Shown here piece after piece: positions 8,965 through 17,179 of a stretch of 64,000 bases of DNA (position 1 is the stretch's first letter; every line of letters starts with the position of its first letter). Made by a program: the position numbers and the translations under genes. The stretch lies in contig NZ_JBFONW020000001.1 in the NCBI RefSeq assembly GCF_040783535.2, positions 992,001-1,056,000 of the forward strand. The letters run 5' to 3'. Below the pieces are notes generated by a model, which was not told the DNA's origin, made no database searches, and worked only from the letters and a program-made list of their open reading frames with translations. Source of the DNA: Aestuariibius insulae (lineage in GTDB: Bacteria; Pseudomonadota; Alphaproteobacteria; Rhodobacterales; Rhodobacteraceae).

Positions 8965-10181
8965 GCTGGCCGTTCAAGCCGGCGTTCGCGCCGAAGGACA
9001 AAGAGGATCGACAAAAGGCTGCAAAAGGTGGTGCCGAACATGATGGCCTGAAGCGGTATCGTTCCGGCCTCTCCGGTCAGAACGAGCCCGGCCAGCGCCG
9101 AAAGCAAAGCGCCGCCGCCCACCATCATGGCGCTTCCCAGACCGGAGGCCCCCCCGGCCAGATGGGGGCGTACCGACAGAAGGCCTGCGGTTGCATTGGG
9201 AAGCATCATCCCATTGCCAAGGCCAAGGAAGGTGCAGAAGCCAAAGAAGAGGGTCGGTGTGGATAGGCCAATCACCGCAAGACCAAGCGATAGGCCAAGG
9301 CCCAGGAGCGTGATGATCGTGCCTGACAGGATCATGGTATTGATCCCGAAGCGAACAGAGTATCGGCCCGAAAGATAATTGCCCGCAGCATATCCTATGG
9401 CAGGCGCGCCGAAGGCAAAGCCCGCCCAGAACGGGGAGAGGCCGAAGACGGTATCGGCGACGAAGGACGATCCGCCAAGAAAGGCGAAGAACGCGCCAGA
9501 TCCGAAAGCGGCACAAAGGGCATAGCCCCAGAAGCGGGGGCTGCTGAGCAGCTCGGGGTAGGTGCGGATCTGGTCGGCAAAGCTCATCCCGCCGCCGCGC
9601 ACCGTCTCTCCCAGATCGCGCCAGACCAGCCAGAACACGCCGAGGCCGCATAGCAGGAGAAACATGAAAGCAGCCCGCCAGTCGAAGAGTTCGTCCAGCC
9701 CGCCGCCAATCATTGGCCCGACCATGGGAACAAGCGCCATGCCCATCGTGACGTATCCGATCATCGATGCCGCTTGATCCTGGGGAACGATGTCCCGGAC
9801 GACCGCACGACCAAGAACCATGCCGGTCGCGATGATCCCCTGAAGGATGCGGAAGACGAGGAAGACTGTAATGGTGGGGGCGAGGATCGTACCCACGGTC
9901 GCAAGGCAGAAGATCGCGATCGAGACAAGCAGGACAGGTCGCCTGCCATAGCGGTCCGCGATCGGTCCGATGATGATCTGCAGAAGCGCGGTGCCAGCCA
10001 GATATCCCGAAACAGAAATCTGCATAACGGCATAGCTTGTGTCGAAATGCTCGGCCATTGCCTTGAGCGAGGGAAGAAAGACGCTCATCGACAGGGCAGC
10101 GACACCCACCAAAAGCACAAGCGTCACGATATGTGGCGGCGTTTTGCTATCGAGAAAGCGCGTCTTCGGAAAGTTCGTCAT
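8952..10181 (-). CDS. Bcr/CflA-type MFS transporter
   Basis: A 409-residue, 12-helix major facilitator of the drug-resistance Bcr/CflA subfamily. Visible MFS elements: GPIADRYGRRPVLL between helices 2 and 3 (motif A) and GRAVVRDIVPQDQAASMIGYV after helix 4. The gene lies between pccR and pccB and its promoter region carries the same TTTGCAAA boxes as pccB, so a link to short-chain acid or acyl-CoA stress is plausible; the substrate itself is unknown. It ends 34 bp before the pccR start on the same strand. Confidence 0.88.
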   Translation of the reverse strand: MTNFPKTRFLDSKTPPHIVTLVLLVGVAALSMSVFLPSLKAMAEHFDTSYAVMQISVSGYLAGTALLQIIIGPIADRYGRRPVLLVSIAIFCLATVGTILAPTITVFLVFRILQGIIATGMVLGRAVVRDIVPQDQAASMIGYVTMGMALVPMVGPMIGGGLDELFDWRAAFMFLLLCGLGVFWLVWRDLGETVRGGGMSFADQIRTYPELLSSPRFWGYALCAAFGSGAFFAFLGGSSFVADTVFGLSPFWAGFAFGAPAIGYAAGNYLSGRYSVRFGINTMILSGTIITLLGLGLSLGLAVIGLSTPTLFFGFCTFLGLGNGMMLPNATAGLLSVRPHLAGGASGLGSAMMVGGGALLSALAGLVLTGEAGTIPLQAIMFGTTFCSLLSILFVLRRERRLERPALQS

Positions 10182-10229
10182 TCAGCGGGCGTATCCGCGA
10201 ACGTCGACCCTGTCCATGCATCCGTCGCC

Positions 10230-10285
10230 TTTGCATATTTGCAAAATATGAGCGCGGTATTTGCAAGGTTTTGCAAATTTGCTGG
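10230..10285. promoter_or_regulatory. PccR operator cluster between MFS gene and pccB
   Basis: Five TTTGC-type boxes lie in 56 bp of the divergent promoter region: TTTGCATA (10230), TTTGCAAA (10238), TTTGCAAG (10260), TTTGCAAA (10270) and TTTGCTGG (10278). Boxes occur in head-to-tail pairs 8 or 10 bp apart centre to centre, so a pair falls on one face of the helix. The position, 63-118 bp before pccB and 49-104 bp before the MFS gene, could serve both directions. Confidence 0.75.
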
Positions 10286-10347
10286 ATCATGCTTTTGCAC
10301 ATTCGGTCCTGTTGCTAGGGTGTTGCGATATCGAAGGCGGAGGGCCC

Positions 10348-11880
10348 ATGACCACAATCCTTGAAGAGTTAGAGGCGCGCCGGGACATCGCGCGGCTTGG
10401 AGGCGGTCAGAAGAGGATCGACGCACAGCATGCCAAAGGCAAATTAACGGCGCGTGAACGGATTGAGCTTCTTCTCGATGAGGGATCGTTCGAAGAGTTC
10501 GACATGTTCGTCGCCCATCGCGCGACCGACTTTAAGATGGCCGAGAGCCGTCCGTCCGGGGATGGGGTCGTCACCGGATGGGGTACGATTAATGGCCGGA
10601 TGGTCTATGTATTTAGCCAGGATTTCACGGTCTTCGGTGGATCGCTCAGCGAAACCCATGCCGAAAAGATCTGCAAGATCATGGATATGGCGGTTCAGAA
10701 CGGCGCGCCGGTGATTGGTCTGAACGACTCGGGCGGGGCGCGGATCCAAGAAGGCGTGGCCAGTCTTGCAGGCTATGCAGAGGTCTTCCAGCGCAATATT
10801 CTCGCCTCGGGCGTGGTGCCGCAGATCTCTGTCATCATGGGGCCTTGCGCGGGCGGAGCGGTCTATTCGCCAGCGATGACCGATTTCATCTTTATGGTGA
10901 AAGACACCTCCTACATGTTCGTCACCGGGCCCGATGTCGTAAAAACCGTGACAAACGAGGTGGTAACGGCCGAGGAGCTGGGCGGAGCGGTCACGCATAC
11001 GCGCAAGAGCTCGGTCGCCGACGGCGCATTCGAGAACGATGTCGAAGCGCTGGCGGAGGTGCGGCGGCTAGTCGATTTCCTGCCGCTGTCCAACCGGGAG
11101 GCGCCTCCGACGCGGCCGTTCTTTGACGATCCTGCCCGGGTGGATGATAGCCTTGATACGCTGGTGCCCGATAACGCGAACAAGCCCTACGACATGAAGG
11201 AGCTGATCCTGAAGATCGCCGATGAGGGCGATTTTTATGAGATACAGCAGGAGTTTGCGAAGAACATTCTAACAGGGTTTATTCGGATGGAAGGGCAGAG
11301 CGTCGGGGTGGTCGCGAACCAGCCGATGGTCCTGGCGGGCTGTCTTGATATCGACAGCAGCCGGAAGGCGGCGCGGTTTGTCCGGTTTTGCGATGCGTTC
11401 GAAATTCCAATCCTGACACTGGTCGACGTGCCAGGGTTTCTGCCCGGGACGGGGCAGGAATATGGGGGCGTCATAAAGCACGGCGCGAAACTGCTTTTTG
11501 CCTATGGTGAGGCGACGGTTCCGAAGGTTACGGTCATCATCCGCAAGGCCTATGGTGGGGCGTATGATGTCATGAGTTCCAAGCACTTACGCGGTGACTT
11601 CAACTATGCTTGGCCAACGGCGGAGATCGCGGTGATGGGCGCCAAGGGAGCGGTCGAGATCCTCTACCGGTCCGAACTGGGCGATGCTGAAAAGATCGGG
11701 GAGCGGACGAAGGACTACGAGGATCGGTTCGCAAATCCTTTCGTGGCCGCCGAAAAGGGGTTCATTGACGAGGTGATCCTGCCCCAGTCAACCCGGCGGA
11801 GGGTGTGCCGGGCCTTTGCGTCGTTGCGTGGCAAGCAACTGAAAAATCCGTGGAAGAAACATGACAATATCCCGCTTTGA
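10348..11880 (+). CDS. pccB: Propionyl-CoA carboxylase beta subunit
   Basis: Carboxyltransferase subunit of biotin-dependent propionyl-CoA carboxylase, which makes (S)-methylmalonyl-CoA together with PccA. 510 residues, the normal length, ending KKHDNIPL, the classic PccB C terminus. Oxyanion-hole regions are visible: GGARIQEGV in the N domain and GGAYDVMSSKHL in the C domain. The ATG at 10348 follows GGCGGAGGG; an in-frame extension upstream runs through the operator region and is not coding. pccA lies 1.8 kb downstream, separated by small genes. Confidence 0.97.
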   Translation: MTTILEELEARRDIARLGGGQKRIDAQHAKGKLTARERIELLLDEGSFEEFDMFVAHRATDFKMAESRPSGDGVVTGWGTINGRMVYVFSQDFTVFGGSLSETHAEKICKIMDMAVQNGAPVIGLNDSGGARIQEGVASLAGYAEVFQRNILASGVVPQISVIMGPCAGGAVYSPAMTDFIFMVKDTSYMFVTGPDVVKTVTNEVVTAEELGGAVTHTRKSSVADGAFENDVEALAEVRRLVDFLPLSNREAPPTRPFFDDPARVDDSLDTLVPDNANKPYDMKELILKIADEGDFYEIQQEFAKNILTGFIRMEGQSVGVVANQPMVLAGCLDIDSSRKAARFVRFCDAFEIPILTLVDVPGFLPGTGQEYGGVIKHGAKLLFAYGEATVPKVTVIIRKAYGGAYDVMSSKHLRGDFNYAWPTAEIAVMGAKGAVEILYRSELGDAEKIGERTKDYEDRFANPFVAAEKGFIDEVILPQSTRRRVCRAFASLRGKQLKNPWKKHDNIPL

Positions 11881-11899
11881 CAGTGTCTTTTCGGGCTGC

Positions 11900-11932
11900 G
11901 GTATCCGGTCGGTATTCGGTCTGTATCTGGTC
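11900..11932. repeat. Three-copy 11-bp tandem repeat
   Basis: Three consecutive 11-mers, GGTATCCGGTC, GGTATTCGGTC and TGTATCTGGTC, follow the pccB stop, and the beginning of a fourth (GGT) follows. Successive copies differ by one to three bases. An 11-bp period puts each copy on nearly the same helix face. No coding frame covers it credibly. Confidence 0.7.
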
Positions 11933-11993
11933 GGTGGGAACCGGGGCAGGACGTTCTCCGTTGCGCACATGCCCAAGCGAGATGGAAAGACGC

Positions 11994-12254
11994 ATGACCA
12001 AGGACCACGGACCGTCGATCAAGAACGACGAGACCTACGAGAGCCTGCGCGACGATGGCATGTCAAAACAGAAAGCTGCCGCGATCGCGAATGCGCAGTC
12101 CAACGACGACATGGAGCCCTCGAAGAAAGGCGGGCAACAGCCTCCCTACGAGGAGTGGACCAAGGACGAGCTTTACGACCGGGCGCAGGAGCTCGATATC
12201 GAGGGGCGCTCCGATATGTCCAAGGACGAGCTGATCGAAGCCTTGCGCGGCTAG
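11994..12254 (+). CDS. Small Rho N-terminal-domain protein
   Basis: An 86-residue hydrophilic protein. The N-terminal half (MTKDHGPSIKNDETYESLR) matches a family commonly found in Alphaproteobacteria with the motif GMSKQKAAAIANAQ. The C-terminal half (about 50-86), WTKDELYDRAQELDIEGRS followed by MSKDELIEAL, is a Rho_N/SAP-like helix-extended-helix that usually binds nucleic acid. The start was set at ATG 11994, which follows GGAAAGA; a further in-frame ATG at 11982 is possible. Role unknown; stress-related chromatin or RNA binding is a guess. Confidence 0.8.
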   Translation: MTKDHGPSIKNDETYESLRDDGMSKQKAAAIANAQSNDDMEPSKKGGQQPPYEEWTKDELYDRAQELDIEGRSDMSKDELIEALRG

Positions 12255-12268
12255 CCTTTTGCGTCGCC

Positions 12269-12625
12269 GTGTTACTGTCGTCGGCGGTCATGGCCGAGCA
12301 GGCAGTGCTCGATGTGCCGTCCGGGCAGGAGGTGATGCTTTTCGACCTGGTGCTTGAGCCAGAGACAAAGGTCGCCCGATTTCGGTTTCTGGCGCCATCC
12401 ATCGGCACGGCGGGACTGAGCTTTACGGATATGGAGAGGGATTTTCCGCATTTGTGTTCGGCCTATGCGCTCCCCGCGCTTGAGGCGAATGGTTGGGAGG
12501 CGGAAAAGATCGTTATCTCGCTGTCGGATCGGGAAACACCCTTCGGCGAAACCGTCCCAAACGTGATCCAGTTTTTCGAGGCCTTCGCTATCGAGGAAGC
12601 CACATGCCTGTGGGAGCCGTTCTGA
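12269..12625 (+). CDS. DUF6497-like exported protein, 5' end unclear
   Basis: Encodes about 118 residues with the core VPSGQEVMLFDLV, RFRFLAPSIG, a Cys in HLCSAYALP and a second in ATCLWEPF, with VIISLSDRETPFGET-type motif between; I match this to DUF6497 of Rhodobacteraceae. A hydrophobic stretch before AEQAVLD looks like a signal peptide, but the only start codons in frame are GTG 12269 and ATG 12290, both of which leave the n-region missing. The frame remains open upstream through the Rho-N gene without ATG, GTG or TTG close by. The true start may be non-canonical. The stop overlaps the next ATG (TGATG). Confidence 0.65.
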   Translation: MLLSSAVMAEQAVLDVPSGQEVMLFDLVLEPETKVARFRFLAPSIGTAGLSFTDMERDFPHLCSAYALPALEANGWEAEKIVISLSDRETPFGETVPNVIQFFEAFAIEEATCLWEPF

Positions 12626-12984
12626 TGCTCAAGCATCGCGGATTTCCCAGTCGGCTTCCGGGAACCGATTTTCAGTTTACGATCCGGCGCGACAACAAAG
12701 GAGGCGCGACTGCTCTCGTCTCGCGCGAGCGATATGCCGATCGCAAACCTGCCGATAGGCGCGCCGATGCCGGTTTTATGGCCGCGCTTTGGGAGCAGTT
12801 CGGAGCCGAGCCGTTTGAGCGGGGCAATCTGGATGCGGGGCGACTTTCGTGGCTGTTTGGCCGTGAAGTGATCCCGGCGGAGGATCCGTTCGATCCGGCC
12901 AGCTACGATTCGCTGCTCAAGATCGATGAAAGACGCGCCCGTGCCAGCTTTCCCGACGCTTTCGATCAGGAAGGTGGGGTCTGA
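12625..12984 (+). CDS. Hypothetical protein, 119 residues
   Basis: Begins at the ATG that overlaps the stop of the preceding gene (TGATG), with GGGAG upstream; a slightly longer start at 12604 is possible. The protein is soluble and charged, with a core that reads ALWEQFGAEPFERGNLDAGRL and then SWLFGREVIPAED. No family recognised. The coupling to the DUF6497 gene suggests a shared role. Confidence 0.65.
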   Translation: MLKHRGFPSRLPGTDFQFTIRRDNKGGATALVSRERYADRKPADRRADAGFMAALWEQFGAEPFERGNLDAGRLSWLFGREVIPAEDPFDPASYDSLLKIDERRARASFPDAFDQEGGV

Positions 12985-13369
12985 TGTGCCTTTGTATACA
13001 AGCATCGGCAATACAATCTAGGCGGGAATCAGCCTACTTTAAGGCAAGCGCAGATCTATCCTTTGCAATGGAAGAAACCCTGTGCAACTTTCGATATGTG
13101 GATGGCGGTTCCAGCAAGCCTTCATCCGCAAATTGTCAAAACCGTTACCCTTCCCCTAGGAGGCGATCCAGTCACATTAAGATTGGATCGCCTCCATTCC
13201 GTTTGGCGGTTCGTCGGCGAAGATCGGCTATTCTTCGCGTGATATCGAATAACAGCCGCCTGGCTCTTCCGTTCTGGCGTGGACGTGCTTTATTCAAATC
13301 GAGTTTGGTCATTCCAGCGGGCAAAAAGGTTCGCGCTGTGGCCAGATGGAAAAAAACAGGAGCAGAGTC
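12985..13369. other. 385-bp non-coding gap with one strong hairpin
   Basis: No credible gene. The only striking structure is a perfect 12-bp inverted repeat, GGAGGCGATCCA at 13159-13170 and TGGATCGCCTCC at 13184-13195, with a 13-base loop. No run of T follows on the plus strand, so it is not a clear intrinsic terminator. It could be a leader structure of the downstream lipoprotein gene, an operator, or part of a small RNA. A long open frame across the region (12984 onward) has no homology that I recognise and no ribosome site. Confidence 0.6.
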
Positions 13370-13588
13370 ATGGTATCCCTTACAAAAGTCGCATTCGCGG
13401 GTTTCGCAGCGCTTTCGCTGTCCGCCTGTGCAGGCAGCGGCATCGGCGATAACGACACCGAGCGCGCAGTCATTGGCGCAGCTGCCGGTGCTGTCGTTGC
13501 TGACGCAACAGACAACGATGTTGCAACCGGTGCAGCCGTCGGCGGCCTTGCCGGCGTGTTCTGCGACGACGCAGGCATCTGCCGCTAA
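13370..13588 (+). CDS. Small glycine-zipper lipoprotein
   Basis: A 72-residue lipoprotein. Lipobox LSAC ends the signal peptide (MVSLTKVAFAGFAALSLSAC), and the mature part contains alternating Gly/Ala stretches (RAVIGAAAGAVVADA, ATGAAVGGLAGVFC) like the glycine-zipper OsmB/YMGG families. The start follows AGGAG at 9 bp. Two further Cys lie near the C terminus (VFCDDAGICR). Probably an envelope stress or structural lipoprotein; the exact role is unknown. Confidence 0.8.
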   Translation: MVSLTKVAFAGFAALSLSACAGSGIGDNDTERAVIGAAAGAVVADATDNDVATGAAVGGLAGVFCDDAGICR

Positions 13589-13610
13589 ACAGATCGAAAA
13601 TCTGAAGTTG

Positions 13611-13647
13611 AACCGCTCGGGCGCTTGCGTCCGGGCGGTTTCTCTTT
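13611..13647 (+). terminator. Rho-independent terminator after lipoprotein gene
   Basis: GC-rich stem built from ACCGCTCGGGC and GTCCGGGCGGT around a short TTGC loop, followed by TTTCTCTTT, 23 bp past the lipoprotein stop. Confidence 0.75.
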
Positions 13648-13729
13648 GGCGGAATGCCAATCACGCGGCTCTCCTATGGGTTGAGTCGCGCTTTTATCGT
13701 GCCTATGGCATGGCGGTTTGAGGGGACCC

Positions 13730-15730
13730 ATGTTCAAGAAAATCCTGATAGCGAACCGGGGCGAGATTGCCTGCCGCGTCATCAAGACGGCGCGGAAGAT
13801 GGGGATCGCAACCGTCGCGATCTACTCCGATGCGGATCGTCATGCCCTTCATGTCAAGATGGCTGATGAGGCAATCCATATCGGCCCGGCGCCCGCCAAT
13901 CAGTCCTATATCGTGATCGAAAAGGTAATGGAGGCGATCCGGTCCTCCGGCGCCGAGGCGGTTCACCCCGGATACGGCTTTCTGAGCGAGAACAAGGCCT
14001 TTGCCGAGGTGCTCGAGGCGGAAGGCATCGCTTTCATTGGTCCTCCCGCGGGGGCCATCGAAAAGATGGGCGACAAGATCACCTCGAAAAAGATCGCGGC
14101 GGAGGCGGGGGTCTCGACCGTGCCCGGCCATATGGGGCTGATCGAGGATGCAGATGAAGCGATCCGGATTTCGGGCGAGATCGGCTACCCGGTGATGCTC
14201 AAGGCCAGCGCGGGCGGCGGCGGCAAGGGGATGCGGATCGCCTGGGACGAGAGCGAGGTTCGCGAGGGGTTCCAGGCCTCCAAGAACGAGGCAGCGGCCA
14301 GCTTTGGCGACGACCGGATGTTCATCGAGAAGTTCGTCACCCAGCCGCGGCATATCGAGATTCAGGTGCTCTCGGACGGGCAGGGCCGGACGCTTTATCT
14401 GGGCGAGCGGGAATGTTCGATCCAGCGGCGAAACCAGAAGGTGATCGAAGAGGCTCCGTCGCCGTTTCTGGACGAGGCGACGCGCAAGGCCATGGGCGAG
14501 CAGGCGTGCGCTTTGGCCGATGCGGTCGGCTATCGCAGCGCGGGCACGGTAGAGTTCATCGTTGATGGGGAGAAGAACTTTTACTTCCTCGAGATGAACA
14601 CCCGGCTTCAGGTCGAGCATCCGGTGACGGAGCTGATCACCGGGATCGATCTGGTCGAGCAGATGATCCGGGTTGCCGCGGGGGAGACGCTTTCCTTTGA
14701 GCAGGGCGATGTGGCGCTGAACGGCTGGGCCATCGAGTCGCGGCTTTATGCAGAGGATCCGTATCGCAACTTCCTGCCGTCGATCGGGCGGCTGGTGCGG
14801 TATCGTCCGCCAGAGGAGGTCGCCGAAGAGGGCCGCGTTGTCCGCAACGATACGGGCGTTTTCGAGGGCGGCGAGATTTCGATGTATTACGATCCGATGA
14901 TCGCGAAGCTCTGCACCTGGGCCCCGACCCGGGGGGAGGCGATCGAGGAGATGCGGATCGCGCTCGATACGTTCGAGCTGGAAGGGATCGGGCACAACCT
15001 GCCGTTTCTCAGCGCGGTGATGGATCATCCGCGCTTTGTCAGCGGCGATATCACGACGGCATTCATCGCCGAGGAATATCCCGACGGCTTCGGCGCCGTC
15101 GATCTGCCGGAGAAGGATTTGAGGCGGGTCGCGGCTTCGGCGGCGGCGATGCATCGGGTGGCAGAGATCCGGCGGGCGCGCATTTCGGGCCGGATGAGCA
15201 ATCACGAGCGCAAGGTCGGCGCGGATTGGGTGGTACGGATCGGCGGTCATATCTGGCCCGTGGTAATCGAGGCAGACCGGGAGGGCGCGACGGTTCGGTT
15301 CGAGGATGAGGCGCGCCACCGCGTGGAAAGCGACTGGACGCCGGGCGATACGCTGGCGCGGCTGGATGTGGATGGATCGCCGCTGGTGCTCAAGGTCGAC
15401 AAGATCACGAACGGATTTCGGATCCGGTCTCGCGGCGCGGATCTGGATGTGAAGGTTCTGCATCCGCGTCAGGATGCGATGATGGCGCATATGATCGAGA
15501 AGGAGGCGCCCGATACGTCGAAGCTACTCCTTTGTCCGATGCCGGGGTTGATCGTGAAGATCGACGTGGCCGAGGGCGAGGAGGTGCAGGAAGGGCAGGC
15601 GCTCTGCACTGTTGAGGCGATGAAGATGGAGAATATCTTGCGCGCCGAACGGCGCGGAACGGTGGCCAAGATCAACGCCGAACCCGGGGCGAGCCTTGCG
15701 GTCGATGATGTGATCATGGAGTTCGAGTGA
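13730..15730 (+). CDS. pccA: Propionyl-CoA carboxylase alpha subunit (biotin carboxylase/BCCP)
   Basis: Biotin carboxylase plus biotin carrier subunit that partners PccB. 666 residues: biotin carboxylase N domain (starts MFKKILIANRGEIACRV), ATP-grasp domain with the glycine loop KASAGGGGKGMR near 160, biotin carboxylase C domain with EMNTRLQVEHPVTE near 285, a BT linker domain, and a C-terminal biotinyl domain whose EAMKMEN motif places the biotinylated Lys at 632. The ATG at 13730 follows GAGGGG. The gene is isolated from pccB by four small genes and a terminator, so it must have its own promoter, yet no TTTGCAAA box is seen before it. Confidence 0.97.
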   Translation: MFKKILIANRGEIACRVIKTARKMGIATVAIYSDADRHALHVKMADEAIHIGPAPANQSYIVIEKVMEAIRSSGAEAVHPGYGFLSENKAFAEVLEAEGIAFIGPPAGAIEKMGDKITSKKIAAEAGVSTVPGHMGLIEDADEAIRISGEIGYPVMLKASAGGGGKGMRIAWDESEVREGFQASKNEAAASFGDDRMFIEKFVTQPRHIEIQVLSDGQGRTLYLGERECSIQRRNQKVIEEAPSPFLDEATRKAMGEQACALADAVGYRSAGTVEFIVDGEKNFYFLEMNTRLQVEHPVTELITGIDLVEQMIRVAAGETLSFEQGDVALNGWAIESRLYAEDPYRNFLPSIGRLVRYRPPEEVAEEGRVVRNDTGVFEGGEISMYYDPMIAKLCTWAPTRGEAIEEMRIALDTFELEGIGHNLPFLSAVMDHPRFVSGDITTAFIAEEYPDGFGAVDLPEKDLRRVAASAAAMHRVAEIRRARISGRMSNHERKVGADWVVRIGGHIWPVVIEADREGATVRFEDEARHRVESDWTPGDTLARLDVDGSPLVLKVDKITNGFRIRSRGADLDVKVLHPRQDAMMAHMIEKEAPDTSKLLLCPMPGLIVKIDVAEGEEVQEGQALCTVEAMKMENILRAERRGTVAKINAEPGASLAVDDVIMEFE

Positions 15731-16434
15731 GCGGTCTGACGGCGATATGGGCGTGGCTTCAGGGGGTCGATCCGCGTATCTGGCAGGCGGTGATCGCGGG
15801 CCTCTTTGTCGCTGTCGGCTGGATCGTGAATGGCCGGCAGAACCGGCGGCGCAGCAGCCGAATGCGCAAGGAGCGGCTGAGGGACGTGCACCGGGCGCTT
15901 TTTGCTGAGATTGGCGCCAATCTGCAGACATTGGGCAGCGCCGAGATGCTGCGTGCGCAGTCAGGCCTTGTCGTGCAGCGGATGCGCGATGAGGCGAATA
16001 GAGGGCGGTCCTATATTCCGTTCGTGGTGAGGGACCGGAAGGATCAGGTCTATGCCTCGATCATCGACGAGATTCATATCCTCCCGCGCACGACAATCGA
16101 TGCGGTGGTCGCCTATTACGCGCAGCTTCAGGTGATGGGGGATGTGACCGAGGATCTAAGGGGGAAGACGTTCGCGCAGCTGCCGGTCGAGCGTCAAGTG
16201 AGGCTTTACGAGGATCTGACCGAAATGAAGGTGCAGGCCTTTGCGTTCGGCAATCACGCGCTTCGGATGATCGATATCTATGCCAAGAAGGGCAAGGAGG
16301 AGGCGGAGAAGTTTGAGCAGGAGCTACGCGAGCAAACCGCCGAGGCCGAGGCAAAAAGACTGGAAGTTCAACGCGTTGCGGCGTCGGAGCGGGAGGTCAA
16401 TACCCTTCAGGACGCGGACCGGTCCGGCCCGTGA
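15727..16434 (+). CDS. Hypothetical membrane-anchored coiled-coil protein
   Basis: A 235-residue protein beginning at a GTG that overlaps the pccA stop (GTGA). One N-terminal membrane helix (about 18-36, IWQAVIAGLFVAVGWIVNG) is followed by a basic segment (RRRSSRMRKERLR) and a long helical cytosolic region ending in a Glu/Lys-rich coiled coil (about 185-225). No family name known to me; similar membrane-anchored helical proteins occur in Rhodobacteraceae beside pccA. Confidence 0.7.
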   Translation: MSGLTAIWAWLQGVDPRIWQAVIAGLFVAVGWIVNGRQNRRRSSRMRKERLRDVHRALFAEIGANLQTLGSAEMLRAQSGLVVQRMRDEANRGRSYIPFVVRDRKDQVYASIIDEIHILPRTTIDAVVAYYAQLQVMGDVTEDLRGKTFAQLPVERQVRLYEDLTEMKVQAFAFGNHALRMIDIYAKKGKEEAEKFEQELREQTAEAEAKRLEVQRVAASEREVNTLQDADRSGP

Positions 16435-16543
16435 CGGGAATGGGTGTATATGGAAGATGGACAGGTGCGGGCTGTTGGCGATCTGACATCTTTTGTCCTC
16501 CTGGGCGAGATATAAGCTGCAACAGGTTAGGATTCAATGAACT

Positions 16544-17041
16544 TTACTGGTTCAGCGCCCGGCGATCGCGGATTTCCTGCTCGCGCAGCGGCATCTTGTC
16601 GATGGAGCGCGACAGCTCCCGAACGTCCCAGGGCACCGGCTTGCGCAGCTTTACGCCCCCATCCTTGCCCAGCACGACAAGCATGAAGCCGCGTGGACGC
16701 AGCTGCTCTCGCAGGGAGGAGAACGCTTCGGGGTCGGTATCGGTCAGAACGACGACATCGCGTTCGGCGAGGTCTTCCATGCGGGCGGCCAGAAGCTCGA
16801 TCTGGGTCTGGAAGCGGGGATCGTTCGGAGTGTCGGCAAAGACGACAACCGGGCGCGCGAGCCACCGGAAGTCATCGAGCGTGACATCGACGGCTTCGAG
16901 TATCACGGTCGGATCGGCCTGCCATTGCTCGACCGGGCCGAGAACAAGGGGCGTCTGGACCGCATCGTCAGCGGCCGCAAAGGGTGTTGTGAGGACGGCT
17001 GCGGTCAAGGCGAGCACAGCGCGGGTCGGAAATAAGGTCAT
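16544..17041 (-). CDS. DUF4174 exported protein
   Basis: A 165-residue protein with a cleavable signal peptide (about 1-25, ending PFAAADD) and a DUF4174 domain: RWLARPVVVFADTPNDPRFQ and later VVVLTDTDPEAFSSLREQLRPRGFMLVVLGKDGGVKLR-type thioredoxin-like fold with no redox Cys pair. It ends with the usual SIDKMPLREQEIRDR. Probably periplasmic. Divergently oriented to scpA, 138 bp away. Function unknown. Confidence 0.82.
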   Translation of the reverse strand: MTLFPTRAVLALTAAVLTTPFAAADDAVQTPLVLGPVEQWQADPTVILEAVDVTLDDFRWLARPVVVFADTPNDPRFQTQIELLAARMEDLAERDVVVLTDTDPEAFSSLREQLRPRGFMLVVLGKDGGVKLRKPVPWDVRELSRSIDKMPLREQEIRDRRALNQ

Positions 17042-17102
17042 GAGGTCTCCTGTTACCGCAGATATAGTTGGGCCGATCGCCTTTGCGAAGAGTCTCTGCG
17101 TC

Positions 17103-17132
17103 AGGACACGAGACAGTTATTTGGGTTATAAT
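17103..17132 (+). promoter_or_regulatory. Candidate sigma-70 promoter of scpA
   Basis: A perfect TATAAT at 17127-17132 is preceded at 18 bp by AGGACA (17103-17108; 4 of 6 consensus bases). It lies 48 bp before the scpA ATG. A single relaxed TTTGCGAA at 17082 is the only hint of a PccR box here. Confidence 0.5.
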
Positions 17133-17179
17133 CGGCTGAGCGCATCCAAAGCGGACGGATCAGCTGGAAGGAGCCGGTG

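Noticed and set aside
12984..13721. Plus-strand ORF across the hairpin and lipoprotein gene
   Set aside because: Starts without ribosome site, crosses a terminator, overlaps the true lipoprotein in another frame, no conserved motif.
13703..15490. 595-codon minus-strand ORF opposite pccA
   Set aside because: Shadow of a high-GC coding gene; the plus-strand protein is plainly PccA, and the antisense text is Arg/His-rich with no domain.
17042..17179. Possible cobalamin riboswitch before scpA
   Set aside because: The 138-bp region lacks the B12 box and is too short.
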